NCBI GenBank assembly: GCA_018697195.1
Contig: CM031879.1
Coordinates: 32,128,031 to 32,192,030 of the forward strand
Direction: 5' to 3'
Length of the DNA stretch: 64,000 bases
Origin: Certhia americana
Taxonomy: Eukaryota > Chordata > Aves > Passeriformes > Certhiidae
In this document: piece after piece, positions 36,346 to 47,585 of the stretch
Layout: the number at the start of each line of letters is the position of its first letter
Position numbering within the stretch: position 1 is the stretch's first letter
Notes under the pieces: model-generated
What the model saw: the letters and a program-made list of their open reading frames with translations, nothing else
Told to the model about the DNA's origin: nothing
Databases searched by the model: none
Made by a program: the position numbers and the translations under genes

Positions 36346-39300
36346 CTGAAAGGTATATTTTAAACAACCCAGAACGTGTTGAATTCTTTTGCATGGAAAA
36401 TAATAAAAAGCCGTGAATAACATCAAAATAAATGCCTAGCCATTTGGTGTATTCAAAAGGCAAGAAAAAAAAAAAAAAAGTTACCCAAGAGTCTAGGAAA
36501 AATAAAGTACTAAAGGTAACCCTATTAGTTACAAACACATTCAAACCTAAACAGCAATGTCATGCGTTGGAAAATGTGTTTTTGCCAAGTTTTGAAAATT
36601 TATTTGACTTAATTGTAGTCTCCAGTTGTCTTTCTAATCACCAAAATTCCAGCAATTTTGTATAACTTTTCATATATGAAGTCTCTCAGTGCTGCTTAGT
36701 ACTATTTATCACATTTGTCTTTTGCTTGACTTACAGATGACTTTTCCTGCACTGTTGCCTTTTTTTCTTTCTCCTTTATCCTCTGTATCTTTTCATCATA
36801 CTCCCAAAATCTTTCTTCCCTTCCAGAATCAGTTTTAATCCCGTAGTTGCCCATCCTGTTTTCAATAGCTGCTTTCCTTTCTCATGGAGAGGTTAAATAT
36901 CCCATCAGAAACCAGCAGGAATGGAGAAGAGCTGGTGAACATCTTACTTTGCTTCTATAGAGGAAAGGAGCCAAACGTTCTTTCAGACAAATGGTTCTTC
37001 AGCAACCTCCTTCAGCACCTGTTCTTCCTGCCTGCTCACCTTTCACCCACAGCTCTCCCGTCTTTCTTTCCTCTGTGTCATTGACTCCCTATACTCTCCA
37101 CTGATTTCTCGCTATACTTCTGTGCTATACTCTGCCTCTGATTTCTGCTTTCTACCATGTCCCATGGGTGTACTTTCCCCTATCCCAAACACTCAGATTT
37201 TAAAATATACACACACAAGTCTTTGTACTGACATAACTTTCTAACAAGAAGTCTCTTCCTTTCCATATTACCTTAACTTCATTTTTGCATGTACTTTTTC
37301 GTCAAGAATTGACTCATGTAGATCATACACAAGAAGCACAAACTAAGTTTCCTTCTCTTGTGAGCTAGTTAAATTTACTCAGCCCAATTCTAACATCTCT
37401 GCAAATAGTACAGCTACTGCAACAACTGTGACCATTAAGAGAACATGGCTTCTGAAATAGTAATTTTCTTTTCTTTTTTTTTTTCTGAAACAGCTGCTTG
37501 GAGCACAAGTAAACTGCATCTCCGGCTCAAAGTCTTCTGATCCCTTTCATGATGCAGAGTGACAGACAGCTGTGCTTTTATTTTCAAGTTAAAGGGTAGG
37601 CATGCTAATACAAATCCAGCAGGGACTGGGAGATGCTGCTGAGCACCCCATCTCTCTTTGGCACAAGACAGCAGCTCCCAACTCCTGCTGAACCAATCCT
37701 CCTGACCCCAGAGATGCTCCTGCCAGTGTCAATGTCAGGGTGAACAGCCCCAGCTCTCCCCTCCCTCTCCCCACACAGCCTCTACAGCTCCTGTCCCACC
37801 ATCTCTACACTGCTCCTTTTGCTGACCAGGATATCAAGCCATGAACCAAGTCAGGCAGCAGATCTAAGTTAAAAATAAGCTTTCCTAGGAGGGTCTAGCA
37901 CCCACGCTTTAGGCAGCTGTCTGCTCTTCATGTGTGCCTTATAGAAATTCCAAAATGATGGCACAGCTGTAGCTTTAATGTGGCCATCTGCCACTTGAAA
38001 AGGCATTCTCTATCATTAGACTGTACTTATTTTGGAAGGAACATTAAACCTACAATATTAAATTGATTTTCTCTTATTTTTCTCCATTGCTGCTGCAGCT
38101 GATATTTGTGATTCAACCTACTCTTTGCAAGAAGGGTCCATTTCCACATCCTCTTGACAGACTTTTTTCTTCCTAAAGCTCCATCAAGGCTGCCCAATGC
38201 AGATCTCTCAAGTCATTTTCACTGATGTCTTTGAAGAAGATTAATTATTTTTCTTCCGCAACTCCTGCTCTGTAAGAACAGCTTCAGGTAAAACCAGGAG
38301 GGCATTCACACGAATGAAGAAAGCACCATCACAAGCAACACTCAATCACAATGAGCAAACATTGGCAGGCTCCACCACCTGTGCTGAGCTACACCATGGG
38401 CAGCAGGGCAGCACTTGTCTGTGCCAGACTGAGCCCCAGGTAAGGACTGGATTTTAATCACAGGAACCTCTGTCAGACTAGGTCTGAGTGAGCTTCCTCG
38501 GAGAAGGACAGATTATTCAATCATAATCTTCAGGCATCTGTCATTTTTGGACACATCTCAGAGAAACACAGGAGTGCTTGACTTTCCAGCTTGAAGTATT
38601 GCTGAGACAGGTACTTGGAAGGCGATTTAATTATTTGGCTTTGACCAGGATCTGAATGACAAACTTAAAACAAATCTGAACCTGGATTCTCTACCACTGA
38701 GCCTCTCTCCTTCCTAACTGTTTGCATTTTGGTCCCGTGTTTCATAACTGATACATGCCAGGAGAAAACTTCTCACCCCTGCTGTCTCAGGAAAGGACAA
38801 TGATGCTCTGTTGAGCAGTTACTGCACCTGGTAATCAGCTACAGGAGTTTCTAGAGGATGGCAGAAGATGGAAACACTGGGAAGCTGGGGACTAGCAGAC
38901 CCGTGATGACACTGCCTACATGAAATACAGCGCTGTGCTGCTTGCACTGGAAAAAAAAAAAAAATTCTGTACTTCCATCTTGCTGAGATTGTTCTGTGCT
39001 TTCAGCTTCCCACTGAACACCCTCCCTTGACAAGACCTCTCTAACAGCACAGCGCATGAGGCAGAAGTGAACACAAGCAGAGGTCAGTGAAGGACCTTAC
39101 CTCTTTCATCTTCAAACTTTCAGTTAAAAACCATATCCTGTGAGCAAAACCGTGTGACAAAACAGTCTAAATAAATATCAACCAAGTCAATTTTTTTCTA
39201 TTAGGAATTTGAATTCCTAATAGATTTTACACATCTCTAAAGAAAATATTCCAACTTTTTTTTTAAAAATCATAAAATAGCCATGTAAGAAGTCTGAGAT

Positions 39301-42300
39301 TCAGAATAAGGTTCTTGACTAAGTACTCCCAAAGATAGAAAGCTCCCTTCCAGGGAGTCTAGGTCCTGCATCCATTTCTTCAAGAAACAGTAACAACAAT
39401 GAGAAACACTAACCCATGGCTTGTTTAGGACTGGATAACAAAATTTTCCTCACTCACAGAAATGTTAAAGCAAGGTGTGAATAAAGCTAAAAATACCATC
39501 TGAGCAGAGCAACAATATCAGAGAAACTGTAACATGAATTCATGAAACAGCTTCAGTGTCTGCCTTGGAGACACTTGCTCACTTGCCAAGTCTGTCAGAA
39601 AGAATTAACTTGTCAGCGAAAAAAAGGGTATAGTATATGAAAAAATATTTGTTTGAAAGTTATACTGCAATTTTACATCCTTACACAGACTATTTCAAGC
39701 TTTCAGGCATGATTTGCTGTTTTTCATCTTGTTAACGGTAATGCTATCACATGGGCACATCCATCCTGTCCTTGATGCTTATGTAACAACACCCCCAAAA
39801 GAGAAGAGATTAAAAAAAGGAATACTTTGCAACTTTCTTGATGGGTAAGATCAGGAAAAGGATTATATTAAAAACATCTTGAATTTTGGGACAGAAGTTT
39901 CAGGTTAAGGATCTGCTCAGAATAAAGAAATCTGTCTGAAGCAAAAGCTAAAGAAGTAATGACCTCAACAACAGAATTACTGTCCAGATTTCAGAACCAG
40001 GGGCCATCAGGATTGTTCCCCAGGCAGTAAGTCCATATACAACCCCAGGTGTCAATACAAAATACTTGATTATGAGCTATTCAGGACTGATTTAGGAAAA
40101 AGAATGTACACAGGCAACAGGTTCTACTAGGTTAAATGTTTGGCTTTGGTTTGCAGTGAAGGAATTGGCTGATGGAGTTATTTGGGTAGCTTTTCGATTA
40201 GCATGTGAGCAGCATCCTGTGTACCAGGACTGGATAGAAGAGATTGACACCATACACTTGCAGAGCCAATTTTGACTCTTCTGACCTCAAAAAAGGGCAT
40301 TGATAAAGGAAACAGGAGCATAAGGCCTACTGCAAAAATGCCTTCAGCTATTACACTAACTTGGAAAAGTATACTAAACTGTAATGCAAAGGAGGCACAA
40401 GGTTCATCCTCAGAAGACAAAAAGTCATCTTACCAATTAAGATGCAAATCAATCAGAACTTACACGAAATAGGTTTACATGCAGCTTCCAGTAGGAAAGG
40501 CTCATCAAGCTGGCCCAAGCTAAAGCCCTGGACTGTGAAGTGCAGCATGTGTACCAACAAAAAGAGTCTTCTGAGAGAGAACATGCAAACCCACATCAGT
40601 CACCCACTGTTTGAAGCATCTTCTGGTACACAGAAGGAATTTGTACACCAAATTCTTATTTTTGCTGGCTGAAAATCCTGTCCATGAATACTTAGTTTAA
40701 CCTAACACAGAACTAACCAGCCACCATTAAACATGGCATCTGCCATCTGCAACCAAGTCTGAACAACACACAGCCCTCTGCCCATCTCCACTGGCCACCA
40801 CAGTGAACAGGCCCTGTCAACCTACACCATCAGTATCTCCATAAACATCAGTATAATGGATCACCCAGAAAACACTGAGCAATGAAACTTCTACTGCTTT
40901 TGATTTTTTTTCTTTTCAGACTATTAATTATGAACTGAAGAAGGAAAGCAGCCTTATAAATCTCATTAGAATTACCAGGGGAATAAAGCCAAGGCAACAT
41001 GAGATTACTCATGTGGGGCTCCTGCACAACTGCTACTGAGGGAGCACAGGTCTTCTCAGAGACAGCAAAAACCCACTTGAGGTAGTGAAGGAGACAGCTC
41101 AGTCCTGTTCCAATGCCACCATCTGCCAGCCAGAAGGTGACCACATCTTTGTTGCTTTCTGATGTTTATGGTTTGAAAACACAAAACAACAAAGTTCCAA
41201 TAAGTCCTTTGAGTTTAGATATGATAATAAGAAAAACTAGAACAGTTCAAGCAACAGGGTAAAATACACCTAACAGCATGAAATAATCTGCTCAAGAAAG
41301 GTAAAAGGAGACAATATTATTGCCTTAGATATTAATGTTATTAGTATTAATGTTGTCACTTGGTATTATTTTCACTTAATACTGTTGTCTTCAGAGATAA
41401 TACCTACACCTGTTAATGATTATGTAGTCCCATAACATGTTTTCAATAATATCACCTTCATTCTTTCACTGATGATGTAAGTAGTGATGATGACCTCCAG
41501 AACCAAGTGAAAAACATTTGCAGCTGAAACTGATCCAAGGAACTTGTGTTTTAAACACAAAAAAGGTGACTTCCAGGTAGAAGTCTAGTTTTTAGAAGAC
41601 TGAGCAAATGGGATCATGCTACAGATTTACTAAAATGGGAAATTACAGCTTTACTGGTCACAACTAACTTCCAAATGTTTAGTTATAATTCATTAAACAT
41701 AAACAAACTGAAAATCTGATGTTACTGCTTCTTGGTATAAATACAACAGCTTTAGACTCCAAATGTACACATGCAAACACATGCCTTCCTGTAAATACGC
41801 AAAAAAACCTCCAGTAATGCCATAAAATAGCACCAACACAGCTGAAGAAAAGGCTTTTTCATTGCTGAATTAACACCTCCCTTCTTTCTGCCACATGGAC
41901 ACTTGTTCCCTGGGCCCTCCCTGGTTTGGCAAAGGTGGTCTCCTAGTTCACCTGGCTTCAGTGGTGCTCTTATCAGCTATACCTCAAGTGCTTTGTGTGC
42001 CAGTTTGACTCAGAGGCACTCCTGGGGATCACGTGAGTTTTCAAGACAACAAGGACATGTAAGGAAAATGTGTAAGAAATGTAGTGAAAATGTAAGGAAA
42101 AAGTCAGAGATGAAATCAAAACCAGGATCAGAGCCCAGCTGAGGTCCTCAGGAATGCAGAAAAGGCGGTAAATGGGGCTGGGATGGCACACATGGATCTA
42201 TAACCAGCAAGAAATATGATTAAAATTACAGCCTAGCCTACATCACATTAATTGCATTCTCTGCAAAAGTGTAACATGGTGAGCATTTTCTCCCTATTCC

Positions 42301-44118
42301 TTTCCTCTCTGCTCTCCCCTGAGACCTAGCTGTGCAGTCTGGTGTGCCTCCTGAATGGTAAAATGTGCTGCTTGTGGCAAACCTGACACAAGTATCAGCA
42401 GCTGATTGCCAATTCCCATTTTGTCAGTGCTGAGAAATTACTTGTCCAGCAGCCAAAGGACAGAGTGTCACCATGGCCTCATCAGGACAGTAAGCAAGTG
42501 GACAAGGCAGGGAGTTGTGAGAGTTAACTTTTTCATTAGCTTCTCTGTGACAGGAATTGTTACTCAGAGCATTTTTGGTGGGCTGACACTGCCTTGCATA
42601 ATAACATTCAGCAGTTCATACTCTCTTTGCCTCTGGCTTGCACTTGCCAAAAGCCCTCGGCCAGGATTGCACAAAGGACTTTAAGTGCACCAAGGAAAGT
42701 CACAGCATCTGGCTCAAATATAATAAATAAAAGCTCTGTCACTGCAAAAGGCCTTTGCAAGCAGACAGGAGCTTGTGCCTGGTTGGTTGCCAGTGCCATT
42801 CTGGACTCAGGCACTTTCTTCACTTATATCTTCAGCAGAGCAGGGAAAAAAACAGAGCAGCGAGACTAAAGATGGAAGAGGAATTATCAAGTCCACATCC
42901 AGAGGTCAGCTGCTACCCAAGAGTAAGAATGCACATCTGCTCAGGGACTGTGGGAAGCGAACCATGCGGAGAGGAGAGAAGGTGCATTTGGGAGAGCACA
43001 GGAACTGGTAAAAGTATGTTAAAGGATGCAATTGATATGAGGGCAGAACACATACATAAGAGCTGCAGGAAGAAACCAAGGCTGAAGTTTTTTCCTAAGT
43101 GAATTTCATCACAACTCACCAATCTAACAGATAAAGCCTCCTGTGCACCACTGCAAAGCCGTGAGAAGCAGTTGAGTTTATTGAGTTGAAGAATACTAAT
43201 AATGCCTTATTTTTCATTCTCCGAGCTTATTTATGTCATCTCCACTAAATTTCATAGATGAGAAATCAGTAATCATCATTCCATTTTCAAGCTTCCCAGG
43301 GGAAAAAAAAAAGGGGGAGGGGAGGTGGGAAGTATTGCCGTTTTGTTCAAGGGTTTAAGTGGAACATTTTTTGTGGGGAATGAAGAAAAAGAAAACATGA
43401 TACAAACAAAATTGTGATCTCTACAAAAGACTCACCTACTCAGGTCTAAATTATTTACTCATTATTGTATACTTGCAAGCCACCAAACCCAGAAAGCAAA
43501 CAGTTGCTTCTGTTGACCCAAAGCTGGCAAATGTACAGAGATATTGCCCACCTCCTATGACACTACTCCTGCAACTACAGCTGTAAGTCACAGAAAAGTT
43601 GCTCTTAACCTCCTTGTTGCAGAGGAATGATGGCTAAGATGCACTATATATCCTGGGTTTTGAGAACTCTGTGAGCATCCCATCGGAAAAAAAGCTCTGT
43701 GCCATCATCTTCCGGTAAGTTGGGGAAAGATACTGATACCAAAGCAGTTTATTCACATCTATACCTACTCAGAAATCTTCCAGTTAATACACTGAGGAAA
43801 GACATATAAAAGACAAACTAGTACATGACCAGAAGTGAAGAATTATTCAAGAAGGATACTTGGTGGCAGGAATACCAACCAGTGTCCTATGTTTTAATGA
43901 ATTTTGCAAACAAGTAATGGTAAGGCATCTGTGAAGCAACAGCCAATAAAGATGTATATCCTCGTGAGAGCCAAGGGGATCAGCAGCAGAATGAGCCTCT
44001 GGAGCCTACCACCTTCCAATAATTAAAGCTGAAATCATTATACAGCTTGGCTGGTGGGATTCTCAGCAGACTGGTGGCAGCCTTTTCCCTGCAGACAGTG
44101 AAGAGTGTCCCAGGATAC
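36346..44118 (-). other. Large intron, no exon supported
   Basis: About 7.8 kb. It holds A/T runs, a diverged short tandem repeat near 42050-42105 (AATGTAAGGAA-like) and a small patch at 40535-40640 whose plus-strand frame vaguely resembles a zinc finger. No exon fitting the flanking phases was found. Confidence 0.45.
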
Positions 44119-44171
44119 TTTCCCCTGTGCTATCCAGCAAAGCATTACAGGATATCTGTTTAACAGTAGAC
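44119..44171 (-). CDS. Candidate internal coding exon, 53 bases
   Basis: Acceptor CTTGGATCCCCATCCCTCAG, donor GAAA|GTATCC, phase 2 to phase 1, 17 codons reading STVKQISCNALLDSTGE. It matches the end of the 44771-44876 exon and the start of the 36154-36345 exon. Short, so the call leans on the phase chain. Confidence 0.48.
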
Positions 44172-44770
44172 CTGAGGGATGGGGATCCAAGGTGAAGGAC
44201 GTGAAACAGAGGAAGCATGACATTAGCTTGTCAGTTTGTCAAAAACCTGATTTTTGGTGTATGTCCAGTCTCTGCAGGACTCCTCAAACAGGGAAGACCT
44301 CAGAAATGCTCCCTGAAGCATCTCTTTTGTTTCATGAGGGGATGCAGAGACTACTTACAAGAAAAGGTACATTGGAATTAGCAGTTGACAAATTATTGCT
44401 GCAGGTGGTGACATTATGAAGTTTTAAGGGGACCCAATTACATCACTTTCATTGCTCACTGCATAGCATAAATTAGGTCAAACACACACACACATGTATT
44501 TCTCTATACAGGTCCGGCAGTTTTTTCACTTCTCTTCCCTCACACAGAATTTAAGTGAGGAATCAAAGGGCTTTTTCTCTATCCCCATGGCAATAATATC
44601 ACAGTTGATATCTTGCCCACCACCTTAAATGCCTAATATTTATATTTAATAGTTACATATATAAAATCTAGTCCAACAGCTTCTAGAGTTACTTCAAAAA
44701 AAAATGTTTTATTTGAACACCACTGAATTCTATGAACAGAAGAAAATTCAATGGCTGCACAAGGGCTTAC
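44172..44770 (-). other. Short intron
   Basis: About 600 bases with a small CA run near 44480. It carries a GTAAGC donor end and a pyrimidine-rich acceptor end. Confidence 0.45.
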
Positions 44771-44876
44771 AAATCTAATTTTTTTCTGAATAGCATGATC
44801 TGCAACAATAAGCAGGGATTCAAAGTCCTTAACTTGCCTGCAGGTGTATTCAACATCTTCAGTCTGTCTGCTGAGC
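44771..44876 (-). CDS. Candidate internal coding exon, 106 bases
   Basis: A strong acceptor (CTCTTTTGTCTCTACTTACCCCCATTAG) and a GTAAGC donor bound it. In the favoured frame (phase 1 to phase 2) it reads SADRLKMLNTPAGKLRTLNP then CLLLQIMLFRKKLD, 34 codons. A second frame (phase 2 to 0) is also open. I prefer the first because it alone continues through the next two exons in phase. Confidence 0.52.
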
Positions 44877-45919
44877 CTAATGGGGGTAAGTAGAGACAAA
44901 AGAGTCTGCTTGCAGGTGTGACTTTGCAAAAGCCACAAATGACAGACATGTGCCAGGATCTCAGTGCACAGCCGACCAACATCTGTTGATCAAACCTTGA
45001 TTCCAAATCCTCTTTTTTTCCCAGAGCAGCACTTGGGACAGACAACAATCCTGTGCATAAACTCCACAGCCCACAAGGATCTGGTCAAGGGCTGACAGCT
45101 CAGAGTATATGGTGGATGCAGATCATTGCAGACATATTGAGTCCTATGTTAGTGATGGAATAAACAGTGTAACTCCAAAAAATGCATGTTATACAGGAAA
45201 TCAAAGTGAATTACCTGAATAATTCTGCCTAGAGACATAAACAGCTGCTACAAACTAGCATCAACTGTAGCAAAATTAAGGTGTTTATTCTCAAAAGCAG
45301 CTCATTTCCCATCCATTTACAATGAAAGAGTGATTATTTCCATTCCAGCAAAACTACATAATTGGAAATGTGCTTTTTGAAAAGTACACTTCTGGTAAGA
45401 GCACCCACAAACCTTTAAGGAAAACCTGGGTGCACAAGACTAAGCAAACTTTATGGCATGGCCCTTAGGTCTACAATACATCAAAATAAAATGCTAAACA
45501 GCACAGCTTTCAGGGACTTTGGGATCTTAGTATTCTTATTCCCAGGTATTTATAGCTTCAGGACACATTTTCTTGATATTGTATTCTCTTTTGGAAATAC
45601 TTTTCATACCTTCATTTTACTTTGCTTTCAGACCAACTGCTGAACTGACACAATTATGAAGTCTGAGTAACAAAATTATTATCTTATGCTACAACAATCT
45701 TTCAAAAATTGTCTTGGTCTTGAGATGAAAAGTGTTCAGAGAATGTGACTTATTGTTCTCAATTTAACCTTCATTCACCAGCAAATTTTTTTTTCTTCCC
45801 GTCTTAAGAAATTGTTTCTAAGTTTAGAATCAATGTCTATTCATGAAATAATGAGGAAAAATTCACCTGACAGATATAACTGCTAATAAAGTATAAAAGA
45901 ACATCAAAAGCTTACTTAC
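44877..45919 (-). other. Intron
   Basis: About 1 kb of AT-rich sequence. The favoured frame of the downstream exon stays open well into this region (to about 45048), so the true exon start could be further upstream. Confidence 0.4.
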
Positions 45920-45987
45920 TAAAGTTCTGCCCCCATTCTAAACAACCATTATAAATTACAGTATTATTAAATTCTGAGTTTTGTCAC

Positions 45988-46042
45988 TGTTGTTTTCCCT
46001 TTCCTCAATATTTACTTCTTTTGGGAATTCTGAAAGATTTTG
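45988..46042 (-). CDS. Candidate internal coding exon with a weak inner donor
   Basis: It has the strongest acceptor in the window (TTTTTTTTTCTCCTTCAG) and a phase 0 start reading QNLSEFPKEVNIEERENN, 18 codons. To fit the next exon it must leave at AACA|GTGACA (phase 1). A far better donor, GTAAGT at 45914-45919, lies 68 bases further, but using it includes an in-frame TAA. The region can thus make either a short coding exon or an exon that ends the protein. Its start phase matches the exon at 50740-50923. Confidence 0.45.
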
Positions 46043-46894
46043 CTGAAGGAGAAAAAAAAATGAAAACGTTTTTCTGAAGAAATTATCTTACAGAAACCTT
46101 TCTGAAAAACAAGTAGATTTTGACTGAACTGTCTTTATCTGAACCCTAGGTGAACAGTTTGTTCAACTACAAGAATGGCCTCATGAAAATTCTACATTTG
46201 TGAAGCACAGAGGTTGGGACTAGGCATGGCACCTCAAAAAACACAAATGAAATTATTTTTCTAGTCACATTTAAAAAACCAGTTCTTTGTGTAATTTTGG
46301 GGCTGATTAAAAATAAACTCTCTTTTCTGCCAGTTGCATTTTCCAAGCAGAATGTTAGCTTAACTGTAAAATTCACACTTGCCATACTCTGCCACAGCAG
46401 AGCAAAAAGACTTCTGGCTGTTCCCAGGATCTCAGAAGGTAAGTGGATATAAAAAGAAGAGGCAGTAGCAAGACCAGATTATTAATTCTCACTAGGAGGC
46501 AATAGAATTCAAGAAACCTGAGTTACAGAAAGGGATGCCGTTCCAACTTAGGCTTAGCCTCACAACCACAGTGATTATCTCCACTTCAGATAGGACAAAT
46601 TTAGATAAAACCTGTATCTACCTCTTTTTAACCTAATATTAAGCAGGGACTGGGGAGAAAAAAAAGGATAATTCTAGCGACGAATTGTTCCAAGCCTTTG
46701 TTCTGAGGAACATCAGTCTCTAGAGGCATTTCTTATTAATGGACTCCTATGACTGACACTTTTTTTGTCATTGAAGAGAAACAGTAAAATGAGTTCTGTT
46801 AACAAGGGTTATGGATTCAGATGCAGAATATTCTTGCTTTCCTAGTTTAAGGGGCTTATTTCTTATTAAGTAATTATTTCATCACAAAACAAAT
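46043..46894 (-). other. Intron, one doubtful exon-like segment
   Basis: A minus-strand frame at 46167-46385 follows a good acceptor (CTTTTTGCTCTGCTGTGGCAG) and starts in phase 0, but all donors are weak and none gives the needed phase. Not called. Confidence 0.4.
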
Positions 46895-47585
46895 TGTTGA
46901 GGTATGAACGACAGGTGTATGCTAAGGAAGGCAGGAGACTCCCTTGGAATGGAGAATTTAAACCCCCTCCCTCTGAATTATTACAACTTTTGAAAATAAG
47001 GGGCTGACAGGTGAAGATATGGGAATAGAAATAACAGTTCTAACAGTTTAAATAAAGTTCTTTATTAGGGGAACTAAAATAAACAATAAAACAAAAACAC
47101 ATGCAGTAGGACAAACAAACAAACAAACAAACAAATCCCACTGACAGAGTTAGGATGCAGCCTGACACCCTGTGGGTCAGGGTGTTGTTGGTGGCAGTCC
47201 CATTCAATGGTGGCTGCAGTCCCAGTGGCAAATGTGGCTCTGTTGAAGTGATGCTCCTGAAGAAAAGTGGAGTTTTTCACTGAAGGTCCAGTGGTGATAG
47301 ATGGGCCTGGTCTTCCTCTGAGAATCCAGGGAAAAAGGCTGCCTTGGTGTTCCAACTCCCAGATTTTTATCCAGGTAGGAATACTTGGCTCCTCCCCCTG
47401 GCTGGAGCATTTCTCAGTGGGATGATGGAATTCTATCAGTGAGACTCTCAATGGCCCATTAGCAGAAGATCTCTCCCTGGAGGGAGGCTGGGTTGTAGAA
47501 GAGATAAGAAAACTACCCCAGCAGGTTTATTGACAGTTGGCCATTGACAGACAATTACCCCTTCCCTCCCACTCCAGTTTCAACA
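46895..47585 (-). mobile_element. Solo long terminal repeat (LTR) of an endogenous retrovirus-like element, minus orientation
   Basis: The 691-base unit begins TGTTGAAACTGG and ends CCTCAACA on the minus strand, that is TGTTGA...TCAACA inverted termini. Inside are a TATA-like GGATAAAAATC near 47360-47372, an AATAAA polyadenylation signal at 47061-47066, and a (CAAA)n stretch near 47114-47135. No internal retroviral gene is present, so it is a solo LTR or a remnant. I see no matching target-site duplication (left flank CAAAT, right flank GATGG). Relation to songbird LTR families is inferred from structure. Confidence 0.75.

Noticed and set aside
36149..36544. Whole 131-codon open frame at 36 kb taken as one exon
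   Set aside because: The upstream third is T-rich intron with a poly-Phe run. A splice acceptor inside gives the phase-consistent shorter exon.
40442..40672. Plus-strand frame with KCSMC...THISH resembling a C2H2 zinc finger
   Set aside because: Spacing is wrong (13 residues between cysteine and histidine, two between histidines), only one finger is present, and there is no credible splice context.
44633..44938. Alternative frame through the 44.8 kb exon (reads TEDVEYTCRQVKDFESLLIV)
   Set aside because: Open between the same splice sites, but its phase 0 end does not continue into the next exon, whereas the other frame does.
46167..46385. Minus-strand exon-like frame with several N-x-T sites after a good acceptor
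   Set aside because: Starts in a phase that would fit the 50.7 kb exon, but no donor gives the phase needed downstream. The 46.0 kb segment has the better acceptor.
47074..47451. 125-codon minus-strand frame
   Set aside because: Lies wholly inside the LTR and ends in its CAAA repeat. LTRs of this kind do not normally code for protein.
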